Notes under the pieces: generated by a model
What the model saw: the letters and a program-made list of their open reading frames with translations, nothing else
Told to the model about the DNA's origin: nothing
Database searches by the model: none
NCBI GenBank assembly: GCA_910586755.1
Contig: CAJUJM010000085.1
Span: 1-34,788 of the forward strand
Length of the DNA: 34,788 nucleotides
Origin: an uncultured Lachnospiraceae bacterium
GTDB taxonomy: Bacteria; Bacillota; Clostridia; Lachnospirales; Lachnospiraceae
Direction: 5' to 3'
Part shown: positions 15,792 to 25,060 of the stretch, in pieces
Position numbering within the stretch: the stretch's first letter is position 1
Layout: every line of letters begins with the position of its first letter
Position numbers and translations under genes: made by a program

Positions 15792-18700
15792 ATGGCAAGA
15801 AAAATGAAAACCATGGATGGCAATCAGGCTGCTTCCCACGCTTCCTATGCGTTTACGGACGTTGCCGCTATCTATCCCATTACCCCTTCATCTGTTATGG
15901 CAGAACACACGGATGAATGGGCTACTGACGGAAGACTGAATATCTTCGGCCGCACTGTACAGGTAACCGAGATGCAGTCTGAGGCAGGTGCAGCAGGCGC
16001 CGTACACGGCTCCCTGGCAGCAGGTGCATTAACCACCACCTACACCGCTTCTCAGGGCTTACTGCTGATGATCCCCAACCTGTACAAGGTTGCAGGCGAG
16101 CAGCTTCCCGGCGTATTCAACGTTTCCGCCCGTGCCGTAGCAAGCCATGCACTGTCTATTTTCGGTGATCACTCTGACGTATATGCATGCCGCCAGACTG
16201 GCTGCGCTATGCTGTGCGAATCCAGTGTTCAGGAAGTTATGGACTTAACCCCGGTTGCACATTTAGCAGCGATTAAGGGCAAGGTTCCCTTTATCAACTT
16301 CTTTGACGGCTTCCGTACCTCCCACGAGATTCAGAAGATTGAAACCTGGGATTACGAGGACTTAAAGGATATGGCTGACATGGATGCTATCGAAGCATTC
16401 CGCAAACATGCGTTAAATCCCAACCATCCCTGCGAGAGAGGTTCCGCTCAGAATCCGGATATCTTCTTCCAGGCAAGAGAGGCATGTAACCCCTACTACG
16501 ATGCATTACCGGCAATCGTTCAGGAGTACATGGACAAGGTTAACGCCAAGATCGGCACCAACTACAAACTGTTCAACTACTATGGAGCAGAGGATGCAGA
16601 GCACGTTATCATTGCTATGGGCTCTGTAAATGACACCATTGAAGAGACCATTGACTACTTAACCTCCCAGGGCCAGAAGGTAGGCGTTGTAAAGGTCCGC
16701 CTGTACCGTCCGTTCTGCGCTGACGCTTTAGTTGCAGCAATTCCTGAGACTGTTAAGAAGATCTCTGTATTAGACAGAACCAAAGAGCCGGGCTCCCTGG
16801 GAGAACCCCTGTATCTGGATGTTGTTGCTGCATTAAAGAATACCAAGTTCGATGCAGTTCCGATTTTCACCGGCCGCTATGGTTTAGGTTCCAAAGATAC
16901 CACTCCCGCACAGATCGTTGCTGTTTTCAACAACGCATCCAAGGAGAAGTTTACTATCGGTATCGTGGACGACGTAACCAACCTGTCCTTAGAGACCGGC
17001 GCTCCTTTAGTAACCACTCCTGAGGGAACCACCAACTGTAAGTTCTGGGGTCTGGGCGCAGACGGTACGGTAGGCGCCAACAAGAACTCCATCAAGATCA
17101 TCGGCGATAACACCGACATGTATGCTCAGGCATATTTTGACTATGATTCCAAGAAGTCCGGCGGCGTTACCATGTCCCATTTACGTTTCGGACATTCCCC
17201 CATTAAGTCTACCTACCTGATCCGTACCGCAAACTTCGTGGCATGCCATAACCCGGCATATGTCCGCAAGTACAATATGGTTCAGGAGTTAGTTGACGGC
17301 GGCACATTCCTGTTAAACTGCTCCTGGGATATGGAAGGATTAGAGAAACACTTACCGGGCCAGATGAAGAAATATATTGCCGACCACAATATCAACTTCT
17401 ACACCATCGACGGTGTTAAGATCGGTATTGAAACCGGCATGGGCCCCACCCGTATTAATACCATTTTACAGTCCGCATTCTTTGAGTTAACCGGTATTAT
17501 CCCGGCTGACAAGGCAAACCAGCTGATGAAGGATGCTGCACAGAAGACCTACGGCCGCAAGGGCGAGGACGTTGTTAAGAAGAACTGGGCTGCTATTGAC
17601 GCAGGCGCTAAGGGCGTTGTAAAGGTAGAGGTTCCGGAGAGCTGGAAGAACTGCCAGGATGAAGGCCTTGACTTTACCGTTGCAACCGGCGACAGAAAAG
17701 ACGTTGTTGACTTTGTAAACAATGTTCAGTCCAAGGTTTCCGCTCAGGAAGGCAACTCTTTACCGGTATCCGCATTCGTTGATTATGTAGACGGCAGCAC
17801 CCCCTCCGGTTCTGCAGCTTACGAGAAGCGCGGTATCGCAGTAAACGTACCGGTTTGGAATCCGGACAACTGTATTCAGTGTAACTTCTGTTCTTATGTC
17901 TGCCCCCACGCAGTAATCCGTCCCGTTGCCATGACGGCTGACGAAGCTGCCAATGCACCGGCTGGCATGAAGATGAAAGATATGACCGGTATGCCCGGCA
18001 TGAAGTTTGCTATGACCGTTTCCGCTCTTGACTGTACCGGATGCGGCTCCTGTGCAAACGTATGTCCCGGCATGAAGGGCAACAAGGCCCTGACCATGGA
18101 GCCCTTAGAGGGAAGCTTACCGGAGCAGCCTATCTACGAGTATGGTCAGTCCCTGCCTGTTAAGGAAGAAGTTCTGGCTAAGTTTAAAGAGACCACTGTT
18201 AAGGGAAGCCAGTTTAAGCAGCCCTTACTTGAGTTCTCCGGCGCTTGTGCAGGCTGTGGCGAGACTCCTTACGCCAAGCTGATTACTCAGCTGTTCGGCG
18301 ACAGAATGTATATTGCCAATGCAACCGGATGCTCCTCTATTTGGGGTAACTCTTCACCGTCCACTCCTTACACCGTAAATGCCAAGGGACAGGGTCCTGC
18401 ATGGTCCAACTCCTTATTCGAGGATAACGCAGAGTTTGGTTACGGTATGCTGCTGGCTCAGAATGCTATCAGAGACGGCTTAAAGGCTAAGGTAGAGTCC
18501 GTAATGGCAAGCGATGAGGCTTCTGATGAAGTAAAGGCAGCATGCAAGGAGTACCTGGATACCTTCGGCTGCGGCGCTACCAACGGTACCGCTACGGACA
18601 AGCTGGTTGCCGCATTAATGGGCTGTGAGTGCCCGGTTTGCAAAGAGATCGTAAGCAACAAAGATTTCCTGGCCAAGAAGTCCCAGTGGGTATTCGGCGG

Positions 18701-19328
18701 CGACGGCTGGGCTTATGATATCGGCTTCGGCGGCGTTGACCATGTGCTTGCTTCCGGCAAGGATATTAATATTATGGTATACGATACCGAGGTTTACTCC
18801 AATACTGGCGGACAGTCCTCCAAGGCTACCCCGGTTGGCGCTGTAGCACAGTTTGCTGCAGGCGGTAAGGACGTTAAGAAGAAAGATTTAGCTTCTATCG
18901 CAATGAGCTATGGCTATGTATATGTAGCACAGATCTCCATGGGCGCTGACTATGCACAGACAGTTAAGGCAATTGCAGAGGCTGAAGCTTATCCGGGTCC
19001 GTCCTTAATCATTGCTTACGCTCCCTGTATTAACCACGGTATTAAGAAGGGCATGAGCAAAGCTCAGACCGAAGAGAAGTTAGCTGTTGAGTGCGGTTAC
19101 TGGCATCTGTTCCGCTTCAACCCGGCTGCTGAGAACAAGTTCTCCTTAGACAGCAAGGCTCCCAACATGGAAGGCTACCAGGACTTCTTAAAGGGTGAGG
19201 TTCGTTACCTGTCCTTAGGTCTTAAGAATCCGGAGAGAGCAGAAGATCTGTTCGCTAAGAACGAGGCATTTGCTAAGGAGAGATACGAGTATTTGAAGAA
19301 GCTGGTTACTCTCTATGGAAATAACTAA
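15792..19328 (+). CDS. nifJ: Pyruvate:ferredoxin (flavodoxin) oxidoreductase, single chain
   Basis: An 1178-residue homodimer-type PFOR that oxidises pyruvate to acetyl-CoA and CO2, passing electrons to ferredoxin; central to anaerobic fermentation. Domains in order: pyrimidine-binding TPP domain with YPITPSSVMAEHTDEW; transketolase-C-like and gamma domains; a dicluster ferredoxin domain with CIQCNFCSYVCP and CTGCGSCANVCP (about 695-755); and the C-terminal TPP domain, with GCSSIWG and GDGWAYDIGFGGVDH, plus the proximal cluster Cys (CAGCGE). All three cluster sites look intact. AGGAGG lies 8 bases before the ATG. Codon choice differs from its neighbours (few rare codons, many GTT, GCT, TTA, ACC), as expected for a very abundant protein. 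Single gene with own promoter and terminator. Confidence 0.98.
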   Translation: MARKMKTMDGNQAASHASYAFTDVAAIYPITPSSVMAEHTDEWATDGRLNIFGRTVQVTEMQSEAGAAGAVHGSLAAGALTTTYTASQGLLLMIPNLYKVAGEQLPGVFNVSARAVASHALSIFGDHSDVYACRQTGCAMLCESSVQEVMDLTPVAHLAAIKGKVPFINFFDGFRTSHEIQKIETWDYEDLKDMADMDAIEAFRKHALNPNHPCERGSAQNPDIFFQAREACNPYYDALPAIVQEYMDKVNAKIGTNYKLFNYYGAEDAEHVIIAMGSVNDTIEETIDYLTSQGQKVGVVKVRLYRPFCADALVAAIPETVKKISVLDRTKEPGSLGEPLYLDVVAALKNTKFDAVPIFTGRYGLGSKDTTPAQIVAVFNNASKEKFTIGIVDDVTNLSLETGAPLVTTPEGTTNCKFWGLGADGTVGANKNSIKIIGDNTDMYAQAYFDYDSKKSGGVTMSHLRFGHSPIKSTYLIRTANFVACHNPAYVRKYNMVQELVDGGTFLLNCSWDMEGLEKHLPGQMKKYIADHNINFYTIDGVKIGIETGMGPTRINTILQSAFFELTGIIPADKANQLMKDAAQKTYGRKGEDVVKKNWAAIDAGAKGVVKVEVPESWKNCQDEGLDFTVATGDRKDVVDFVNNVQSKVSAQEGNSLPVSAFVDYVDGSTPSGSAAYEKRGIAVNVPVWNPDNCIQCNFCSYVCPHAVIRPVAMTADEAANAPAGMKMKDMTGMPGMKFAMTVSALDCTGCGSCANVCPGMKGNKALTMEPLEGSLPEQPIYEYGQSLPVKEEVLAKFKETTVKGSQFKQPLLEFSGACAGCGETPYAKLITQLFGDRMYIANATGCSSIWGNSSPSTPYTVNAKGQGPAWSNSLFEDNAEFGYGMLLAQNAIRDGLKAKVESVMASDEASDEVKAACKEYLDTFGCGATNGTATDKLVAALMGCECPVCKEIVSNKDFLAKKSQWVFGGDGWAYDIGFGGVDHVLASGKDINIMVYDTEVYSNTGGQSSKATPVGAVAQFAAGGKDVKKKDLASIAMSYGYVYVAQISMGADYAQTVKAIAEAEAYPGPSLIIAYAPCINHGIKKGMSKAQTEEKLAVECGYWHLFRFNPAAENKFSLDSKAPNMEGYQDFLKGEVRYLSLGLKNPERAEDLFAKNEAFAKERYEYLKKLVTLYGNN

Positions 19329-19363
19329 TTGAATATCTGATTCCTACAGATGATCAAAATATC

Positions 19364-19394
19364 AGGCAGGGTCCTAACCAGGATCCTGCCTTTT
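19364..19394 (+). terminator. nifJ terminator
   Basis: AGGCAGGGTCCT (19364-19375) pairs with AGGATCCTGCCT (19380-19391) and is followed by a short T run (19391-19394). It sits 36 bases after the stop. Confidence 0.9.
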
Positions 19395-19448
19395 GAATAT
19401 ACTTTTATTATAGTAGGAAAGCCTTCATAACTCTGCTCAATATTGCTG

Positions 19449-19477
19449 TTGCTAGGCAGCAGAAAATGTATTATAAT
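19449..19477 (+). promoter_or_regulatory. Promoter of the histidine kinase/binding-protein operon
   Basis: TTGCTA (19449-19454) and TATAAT (19472-19477) with 17-base spacing, about 54 bases before the kinase ATG. A second TTGCTG at 19443 offers an alternative, too distant -35. Confidence 0.65.
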
Positions 19478-19530
19478 AAACGATAATAGAGTTATAAAAT
19501 AGCTTAACAGTAAAAATCTGGTGAATATTG

Positions 19531-22122
19531 ATGAAGAAGATAAAAGAGAAAAGCGGAACCGATAAAAGATTTCCCCTGGTCCTTTCGATTATCCTTGTTT
19601 TTAGTATTTTAGGAGCAGTGGTATTTTCGGTGTCACGAAAAATATCCAGGGAAATGTCGGCATCGGCAATTCAGAATTTAAATGAAAATTTGGATTTGAT
19701 AAAATCTACCATAGAGTCAATTTGGAATAATCAGGCGGAATTTCAAAAGCTGATGGCTCAGGAGATTGCCATAATGGATGAGGACCTGGAGAGTTATATC
19801 CGCTCCTACCAAAAGAATCGGACAATCGTGAAGATTTCCCTGATCCGAACAGGGGAATCAGAAGGAATCTCCAGTACAGGAGACGCTTTCTCTGAGGAAG
19901 GGCTGGATTTTTCCTCAGGCGGGATGACGGACGGACTGGAAGTTTCCCGCGCTTATCTGAACTATATGGGAACTTGGGCGTATTCCATCAAATGTCCGGT
20001 GGTAAAAGACGGCAGGGAGATTGGCACTCTTTATATAGAATATACATATGATTCTATTGACAAGTCGCTTCCTGACGGATTTTATAATAAACAAGCGATG
20101 CTTTACATTATGGATACGCAGACAGAGAGATTTGTGTTAAAACCCAAGGGAATGGGAGAGCGGAATGCAGGACACTTAAACTTAGAAGATTTTTACCGGG
20201 CCAATGATATTCATGATGAAGCTCTTCGCAGAGAAATAAAAAACTGTGTGGAAAATCGGGAAAATATCATGTTTTACCATGATATACAGGGGAAGAGCGC
20301 TTTAAACTTTATATGGATGATGAACGGAGGGACGATTTGTCTAATCGGCTACGTGCCGACGGAAGCCATTCAGCAGGAAGTAAAAACGGTAAATTATTAT
20401 ATATTTATTCTTGTGGCAGTTATGCTGGCAGCTTTTTTCCTGTGCTGTGGTCTGTACTATTTTAACCAGAGGCAGCAGAAAAAAATCATGGATGAGCGGG
20501 AAAAAGAACGGGAGCAGCATAACAAAGAATTGACAGAAGCATTACACGCGGCCCAGCTGGCCAGCAACGCCAAAACCACATTTCTCTCCAATATGTCCCA
20601 TGATATCCGCACGCCTATGAATGCAGTGATTGGCTTTACCACTCTGCTGGTCAGGGATGCGGAAAATCCGGATAAAGTGCGGGAATATGCAAGAAAGATT
20701 ATGACATCCGGCCAGCATTTACTGAACCTGATTAATGATATCCTGGAGGTTTCCAAAATTGAAAGCGGGAAGGTGGTGCTTACCAGGGAAGAATTTGCCC
20801 TTAATGATTTAATATATTCGGTAGACACCATTATCCGCCCCATGGCCAACGCGAAGTCGCAGGAGTTCCATGTGGAAATCACCAATATTAAGCACGAATA
20901 CTTGTTGGGGGATACCACAAGGATGAATCAGATCCTGATGAACCTTCTTTCCAATGCAGTTAAGTATACACAGGAAGGGGGAAGCATCTGGTTCCGCATT
21001 ATTGGGCTGAAACAGTATTCCAGTCAATTTGAACGTATTCGGATTGAGGTGGAAGATAACGGGTATGGGATGACACAGGAATACTTAAAGACAATTTTTG
21101 ATGTATTTACCAGAGCAGAGAACAGCACTACCAATAAAGTTCAGGGTACCGGACTTGGCATGGCTATTACAAAGAATATTGTTGAGCTTATGGGCGGTAC
21201 AATTGAAGTTTTCAGTGAGGTGGATAAAGGAAGCCTTTTCAGGGTAGAGATAGAGCTTGGCATATCGGAAAGCCAGGCAGATAAACGGTTTTGGGAAAAT
21301 AGCGGGATATCCCGTATCCTGTCTGTGGTGGGAAATATTCAGGAAATCCAAAATATACAGACCTTTATGGGCGATATGGGGATTTCCATGGATACAGCCA
21401 CTGAGACAGAGGAAGCCCTACGTATGATACAAGAGGCCAGCGATACAAACAGAGACTACCATATGGTGCTGTTAGACTGGAGCACAGCGGATACAGAAAG
21501 GGTCCGGATGGCAGGAAAAATAAGAAAAGCCCTGCCGGAAGCCGCGATTCTCTTGCTTCTGACCGCTCATGGCGGGGACAATCTGGATGATGCGGAAGAA
21601 CTGATTCGACTTGACCATACAGGAGTTCTGGCGAAACCGGTTTTTGTATCTGCTTTAAAAGAAAAAGTAGCGGAAATACAGACAGAAGAATCCAGAGAGA
21701 ACAAAAAGGCAGAAAACGAAGAAGCAGGCGACCTTATGGGCTTAAATTTCCTTGCCGCAGAAGATAACGAGATTAATGCGGAAATTTTGGCGGAGATTTT
21801 GGCCATAGAGGGTGCAAAATGTGAAATTGTGGGCAACGGCAGAATGGCTGTGGAAGTCTTTGCAGAATCTGAGGAGGGCGAGTTTGATGCAATCCTTATG
21901 GACGTTCAAATGCCGGTGATGAACGGTTATGACGCAACCAGGGCAATTAGGAGCTTGGAACGAAAAGACGCAGGTGAAATCCCAATCATCGCCATGACGG
22001 CCAATGCCTTTGCAGAAGATGAAAAGGAAGCCCTCAATGCCGGAATGAATATCCATCTGGCAAAGCCTGTCGATATGAAACTGCTAAAGAAAGTGATAAG
22101 CCAGTATGTTATAAAGAAGTAG
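19531..22122 (+). CDS. Hybrid sensor histidine kinase with two receiver-type domains
   Basis: An 863-residue membrane sensor kinase. One membrane segment near 13-34, an extracellular sensor domain of about 250 residues, and a second segment near 288-312. A coiled linker follows, then HisKA with the phospho-acceptor His near 357 (SNMSHDIRTPMN) and HATPase_c with NQILMNLLSNAVKY, EDNGYGM and GTGLGMAI. Then come a degenerate receiver-like domain (one Asp in VLLDW but a weak N-terminal acidic pair) and a canonical receiver (EDNEIN, ILMDVQMPVMNGYDA, MTANAF, LAKPVD). There is no HPt domain or DNA-binding output, so the partner is elsewhere. The ATG at 19531 has GGTGA 6 bases upstream. It is followed at 69 bases by an orphan binding protein that probably feeds it a signal. 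Confidence 0.9.
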   Translation: MKKIKEKSGTDKRFPLVLSIILVFSILGAVVFSVSRKISREMSASAIQNLNENLDLIKSTIESIWNNQAEFQKLMAQEIAIMDEDLESYIRSYQKNRTIVKISLIRTGESEGISSTGDAFSEEGLDFSSGGMTDGLEVSRAYLNYMGTWAYSIKCPVVKDGREIGTLYIEYTYDSIDKSLPDGFYNKQAMLYIMDTQTERFVLKPKGMGERNAGHLNLEDFYRANDIHDEALRREIKNCVENRENIMFYHDIQGKSALNFIWMMNGGTICLIGYVPTEAIQQEVKTVNYYIFILVAVMLAAFFLCCGLYYFNQRQQKKIMDEREKEREQHNKELTEALHAAQLASNAKTTFLSNMSHDIRTPMNAVIGFTTLLVRDAENPDKVREYARKIMTSGQHLLNLINDILEVSKIESGKVVLTREEFALNDLIYSVDTIIRPMANAKSQEFHVEITNIKHEYLLGDTTRMNQILMNLLSNAVKYTQEGGSIWFRIIGLKQYSSQFERIRIEVEDNGYGMTQEYLKTIFDVFTRAENSTTNKVQGTGLGMAITKNIVELMGGTIEVFSEVDKGSLFRVEIELGISESQADKRFWENSGISRILSVVGNIQEIQNIQTFMGDMGISMDTATETEEALRMIQEASDTNRDYHMVLLDWSTADTERVRMAGKIRKALPEAAILLLLTAHGGDNLDDAEELIRLDHTGVLAKPVFVSALKEKVAEIQTEESRENKKAENEEAGDLMGLNFLAAEDNEINAEILAEILAIEGAKCEIVGNGRMAVEVFAESEEGEFDAILMDVQMPVMNGYDATRAIRSLERKDAGEIPIIAMTANAFAEDEKEALNAGMNIHLAKPVDMKLLKKVISQYVIKK

Positions 22123-22139
22123 GAAAAAGGAGAGAAGTG

Positions 22140-22174
22140 CCTGGGGGTATCTCTGTATGCCCGGAAAGCCCAGG
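22140..22174 (+). other. Hairpin between kinase and binding-protein genes
   Basis: CCTGGGGGTAT (22140-22150) can pair with ATGCCC and CCCAGG (22157-22174) into a two-part stem, with no T run after it. It probably lowers read-through or protects the downstream mRNA, giving unequal amounts of the two proteins. Pairing seen; role inferred. Confidence 0.45.
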
Positions 22175-22191
22175 GCAATAGGAAGGAAAGC

Positions 22192-23511
22192 ATGATAGAA
22201 AGTAAGACGCCTTATTGGAGGGGATTCATGGCGGCATGTCTGAGCGCAGCAATGGCTCTTGTGACGACAGCCTGCCAAAGCGGGGGAAAGCCGGATATGA
22301 ATCTGGCAATTTCTAAAGAAGCCAATGAACGAATTGTGAATATGTACAGCCCAATGGAAAAATTGGAACCTGATGCGGAAAACGTGGCCAGGAATGCTGC
22401 GGAAAAAACCTTCTGCATGGCAGAAGAAAAATTGGGGATAACACTGCAGTATGTCACCTATACAGCAGAAGATTACCAGGATAAGAGTTATGACGATGTG
22501 GCCCTTGCCAGGGCGCGGAACGATATGGATGATATTTATCTGCTGAATCCGGATACGATCCAGGCCCTGGGAGAAGAGGGAAAGCTTATGGACCTGTCAG
22601 ATCTGGAATGTGTAAAAAATCTGCGGGACGTTGTGAAAACAGCCAATACGGTAAATGGAAAGCTGGTAGCGATTCCACAGGAAGTGGTAGCCTATGGTCT
22701 GTTTATCAATAAAGATATGTTCGACGAATATAATCTGCAATTGCCGGAAACGCCGGAGGATTTTCTGGAATGTTGCAGGGTATTCAAAGAAAATGGGATC
22801 GAAACCCCCGTAGGGGCAAACCGCTGGTGGCTGGAAACCTTTGTCTTTGCACAAGCGTTTGCAGACTTGTATAACGGAGGGAACACAGAGGCAGAAATTG
22901 AAGCCTTAAACAGCGGAGAAAGTAAGTACAGCGATTATATGCGTCCCGGTTTTGAGTTTCTCAAGAAAATGATGGACCTTGGCTATATTGATGCAAAGAA
23001 GGCCTATGTAAGCGAGGCATTGGAAGGGGAGAAGGAGGACTTCCTGACTCAGAAAACACCGATTGTTATGGCATACTGGGGAGCGGCAAATACAGAGACC
23101 GCATATGGAAACCCGGATTTTAATATGCTGGTTATTGGATTTCCCAGCAGTCGGGGGCAAATGCCGGTGATGCCGATGACAGGATATGGTGTGGGCATCA
23201 ACGCAGAACATGGGGAAGACGCTAAAAATATGTTAGAAGTGATTCTTTCCGACGAAGCGCTTCAAATGTATGCAGAAACCAACAAAGTAATTTCTCCGTC
23301 TAAAAATGTGCAGGTGGACTGTATTCCTGAATTAAGACCATTAAATAGCAGGATTGAGGAAAATGTATATGTCCTTGGCTCCAATGCAGGAATGAAGATG
23401 GAGCAATGGGGAAATACCTGCCTTGTTGTGCGGGAATTGTTAAATGGCGCTACAGTAGAGGAGTGTATGGCGGAATTTGACAGACTTCAGGAGGAATCTT
23501 TGGCAAAATAA
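22192..23511 (+). CDS. Extracellular solute-binding lipoprotein (orphan)
   Basis: A 439-residue family 1-type ABC substrate-binding protein, the class that mostly binds sugars. The N-terminus has a basic start, a hydrophobic stretch and a lipobox ending VTTAC, so Cys about 28 would be lipidated. The body has the usual pattern of a two-lobe binding protein (DDIYLLNPDTIQALGEEGKL, KLVAIPQEVVAYGLFINKDM, WWLETF, WGAAN), each at the expected position. No permease or ATPase gene is nearby. It follows a sensor kinase with a large extracellular domain, so I infer that it acts as a ligand-presenting co-sensor rather than in transport. GGAAGGAAAGC precedes the ATG at 22192. Confidence 0.85.
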   Translation: MIESKTPYWRGFMAACLSAAMALVTTACQSGGKPDMNLAISKEANERIVNMYSPMEKLEPDAENVARNAAEKTFCMAEEKLGITLQYVTYTAEDYQDKSYDDVALARARNDMDDIYLLNPDTIQALGEEGKLMDLSDLECVKNLRDVVKTANTVNGKLVAIPQEVVAYGLFINKDMFDEYNLQLPETPEDFLECCRVFKENGIETPVGANRWWLETFVFAQAFADLYNGGNTEAEIEALNSGESKYSDYMRPGFEFLKKMMDLGYIDAKKAYVSEALEGEKEDFLTQKTPIVMAYWGAANTETAYGNPDFNMLVIGFPSSRGQMPVMPMTGYGVGINAEHGEDAKNMLEVILSDEALQMYAETNKVISPSKNVQVDCIPELRPLNSRIEENVYVLGSNAGMKMEQWGNTCLVVRELLNGATVEECMAEFDRLQEESLAK

Positions 23512-23523
23512 TAAGATGATACA

Positions 23524-23555
23524 AGGGCAGCTGATTCTGTGGCTGCTCTTTTTTT
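23524..23555 (+). terminator. Terminator of the kinase/binding-protein operon
   Basis: AGGGCAGC (23524-23531) pairs with GCTGCTCT (23542-23549; one G-T pair), followed by seven T at 23549-23555. It closes the operon 12 bases after the stop. Confidence 0.9.
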
Positions 23556-23618
23556 GACTTTTTTTGTTGGCCTCTTCAGAAAATTGTAAGAAATCTTCTG
23601 TTTACACAATCTGCCATT

Positions 23619-23669
23619 GGTGATACTGTATTAATATAAATAACACAGTTGGTACGGGTGATACAGTAT
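23619..23669 (+). promoter_or_regulatory. Operator-like repeats before the GntR-ABC operon
   Basis: GGTGATACTGTAT (23619-23631) recurs as GGTGATACAGTAT (23657-23669), 38 bases apart. Overlapping the first copy is an imperfect inverted repeat, CTGTATTA (23626-23633) and TAACACAG (23641-23648), with a 7-base centre. YtrA-type GntR proteins commonly bind TGTATTA-like inverted repeats at their own promoters, which fits autoregulation by the first gene. I cannot place one clear -35/-10 pair. Confidence 0.5.
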
Positions 23670-23712
23670 AAAAGACAGGGTATCAAGCGGAAAACTGGAA
23701 AGGAGGCATCTG

Positions 23713-24168
23713 ATGCTGATTGAGCTAGACTATAAAGATCGGCGTCCCATCTATGAGCAGGTAACAGAAAAGCTGGCCTCTATGATGATGTTGGGAGTTC
23801 TGGAGGAAAACAGTCAGCTTCCGTCCGTAAGGGCTATGGCGGTGGCATTGTCCATTAATCCCAACACTATCCAGAGAGCCTATGCAGAGCTGGAGCGCCA
23901 GGGATATATCTACTCAGTGAAAGGGAAAGGCAGCTTTGTGGCAGATACATCAAAACTGCGGCAGTTTCGGCTTAAGGAGGCCAGGAACCGCCTGACAGAA
24001 GCCGCCAGGGAGGCGGCCAGACTGGGCATGGTTAAGGACGAGATTATAAAAGCAGTCACAGAAGGAGCAGCAGGAGAAAATTGTGGGGAAAACCAGGAAG
24101 AAACGGGAAAAGCCCTGGAAACCGCTGCCCGGGATGTGAACGTGACAGGAGGGAATGAGCATGATTGA
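23713..24168 (+). CDS. GntR family regulator, YtrA subfamily
   Basis: A 151-residue regulator. Residues 8-75 are a winged helix of GntR type (RRPIYEQVTEKLASMMMLG, LPSVRAMAVALSINPNTIQRAYAELERQGYI, GKGSFV; each is one continuous match). The short C-terminal part (about 75-120) is a helical dimerisation segment of the YtrA kind, followed by an unusually Glu/Gly/Ala-rich tail. The small size excludes FadR- or HutC-type ligand domains. It heads an operon with an ABC ATPase and a permease, the standard YtrA layout, usually induced by cell-wall-active drugs or peptide stress. AGGAGG lies 6 bases before the ATG. Its end overlaps the ATPase gene by 8 bases. Confidence 0.92.
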   Translation: MLIELDYKDRRPIYEQVTEKLASMMMLGVLEENSQLPSVRAMAVALSINPNTIQRAYAELERQGYIYSVKGKGSFVADTSKLRQFRLKEARNRLTEAAREAARLGMVKDEIIKAVTEGAAGENCGENQEETGKALETAARDVNVTGGNEHD

Positions 24169-25060
24169 AGCGGTAAATGTGACAAAGCGCTTTGACGATA
24201 TTGTGGCGGTTGATCACATCAATGCCACCATTCGGGATGGCAGCGTTTTTGGCCTTATCGGAACCAACGGAGCGGGAAAGAGCACGTTCCTGCGTATGGC
24301 CAGCGGCGTATTAAAGCCGGATGAGGGAAGTGTTTCCATTGACGGAGAAGAGGTTTTTGAAAATATCAGGGCAAAGGCCAGATTTTTCTATATTTCTGAT
24401 GAGCAGCATTTTTTCAGCAATGCCACCCCGGCGGAGATGATGGACTATTACAGCATTGTATATGAGAAGTTTGATAAAGACCGCTTTCACAAGTTGATGA
24501 AAAACTTTGAGCTTAACGAAAAGCGTAAGATCAGCACCTTTTCTAAAGGAATGAAAAAGCAGGTTTCCGTTATCTGCGGCGTGTGCTCTAACACAGACTA
24601 CCTGTTTTGTGATGAGACCTTCGATGGATTAGATCCGGTTATGCGCCAGACAGTAAAGAGCATTTTTGCCAATGATATGGAGGAGCGGAATCTGACTCCC
24701 ATTATCGCCTCCCATAACCTTCGTGAGCTGGAGGATATCTGCGACCATGTAGGATTGCTTCACAAGGGGGGAATCCTTCTGTCCCGGGATTTAGACGATA
24801 TGAAATTAAACATTCATAAACTCCAGTGTGTGTTAAAACCAGGCATGGAGCCAGGGAGTCTAAAAGGTCTGGAAATTGTTAAGACGGAACAGAGAGGAAG
24901 CTTATCGACTTTGACAGTCCGGGGAAACAGAGAGGATATTGAGAAAAAGATGGCAGATTACGAGCCGGTTTTCTTTGAACTGCTCCCCTTATCCTTAGAG
25001 GAAATCTTTATCAGCGAAACGGAGGTGGCAGGTTATGACATCAAGAAACTTATTCTTTAA
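24161..25060 (+). CDS. ABC transporter ATP-binding protein (YtrB-like)
   Basis: A 299-residue ATPase. Walker A GTNGAGKS lies near residue 36, signature FSKGMKKQVS near 127, Walker B YLFCDETFDGLD near 147 and an H-loop ASHNLRELED near 183. The SKGMKKQ form of the signature is typical of the YtrB/EcsA/BcrA-like drug and peptide exporter group. A C-terminal extension of about 90 residues follows the nucleotide-binding domain. I chose the ATG at 24161 because AGGAGGG ends 7 bases earlier; the ATG at 24155 would leave only one or two bases. The gene overlaps the regulator by 8 and the permease by 26 bases, indicating coupled translation. Confidence 0.93.
   Translation: MIEAVNVTKRFDDIVAVDHINATIRDGSVFGLIGTNGAGKSTFLRMASGVLKPDEGSVSIDGEEVFENIRAKARFFYISDEQHFFSNATPAEMMDYYSIVYEKFDKDRFHKLMKNFELNEKRKISTFSKGMKKQVSVICGVCSNTDYLFCDETFDGLDPVMRQTVKSIFANDMEERNLTPIIASHNLRELEDICDHVGLLHKGGILLSRDLDDMKLNIHKLQCVLKPGMEPGSLKGLEIVKTEQRGSLSTLTVRGNREDIEKKMADYEPVFFELLPLSLEEIFISETEVAGYDIKKLIL

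Noticed and set aside
15625..15807. Short reading frame between the VanW gene and nifJ
   Set aside because: It runs through a strong terminator, a strong promoter and the nifJ ribosome binding site.
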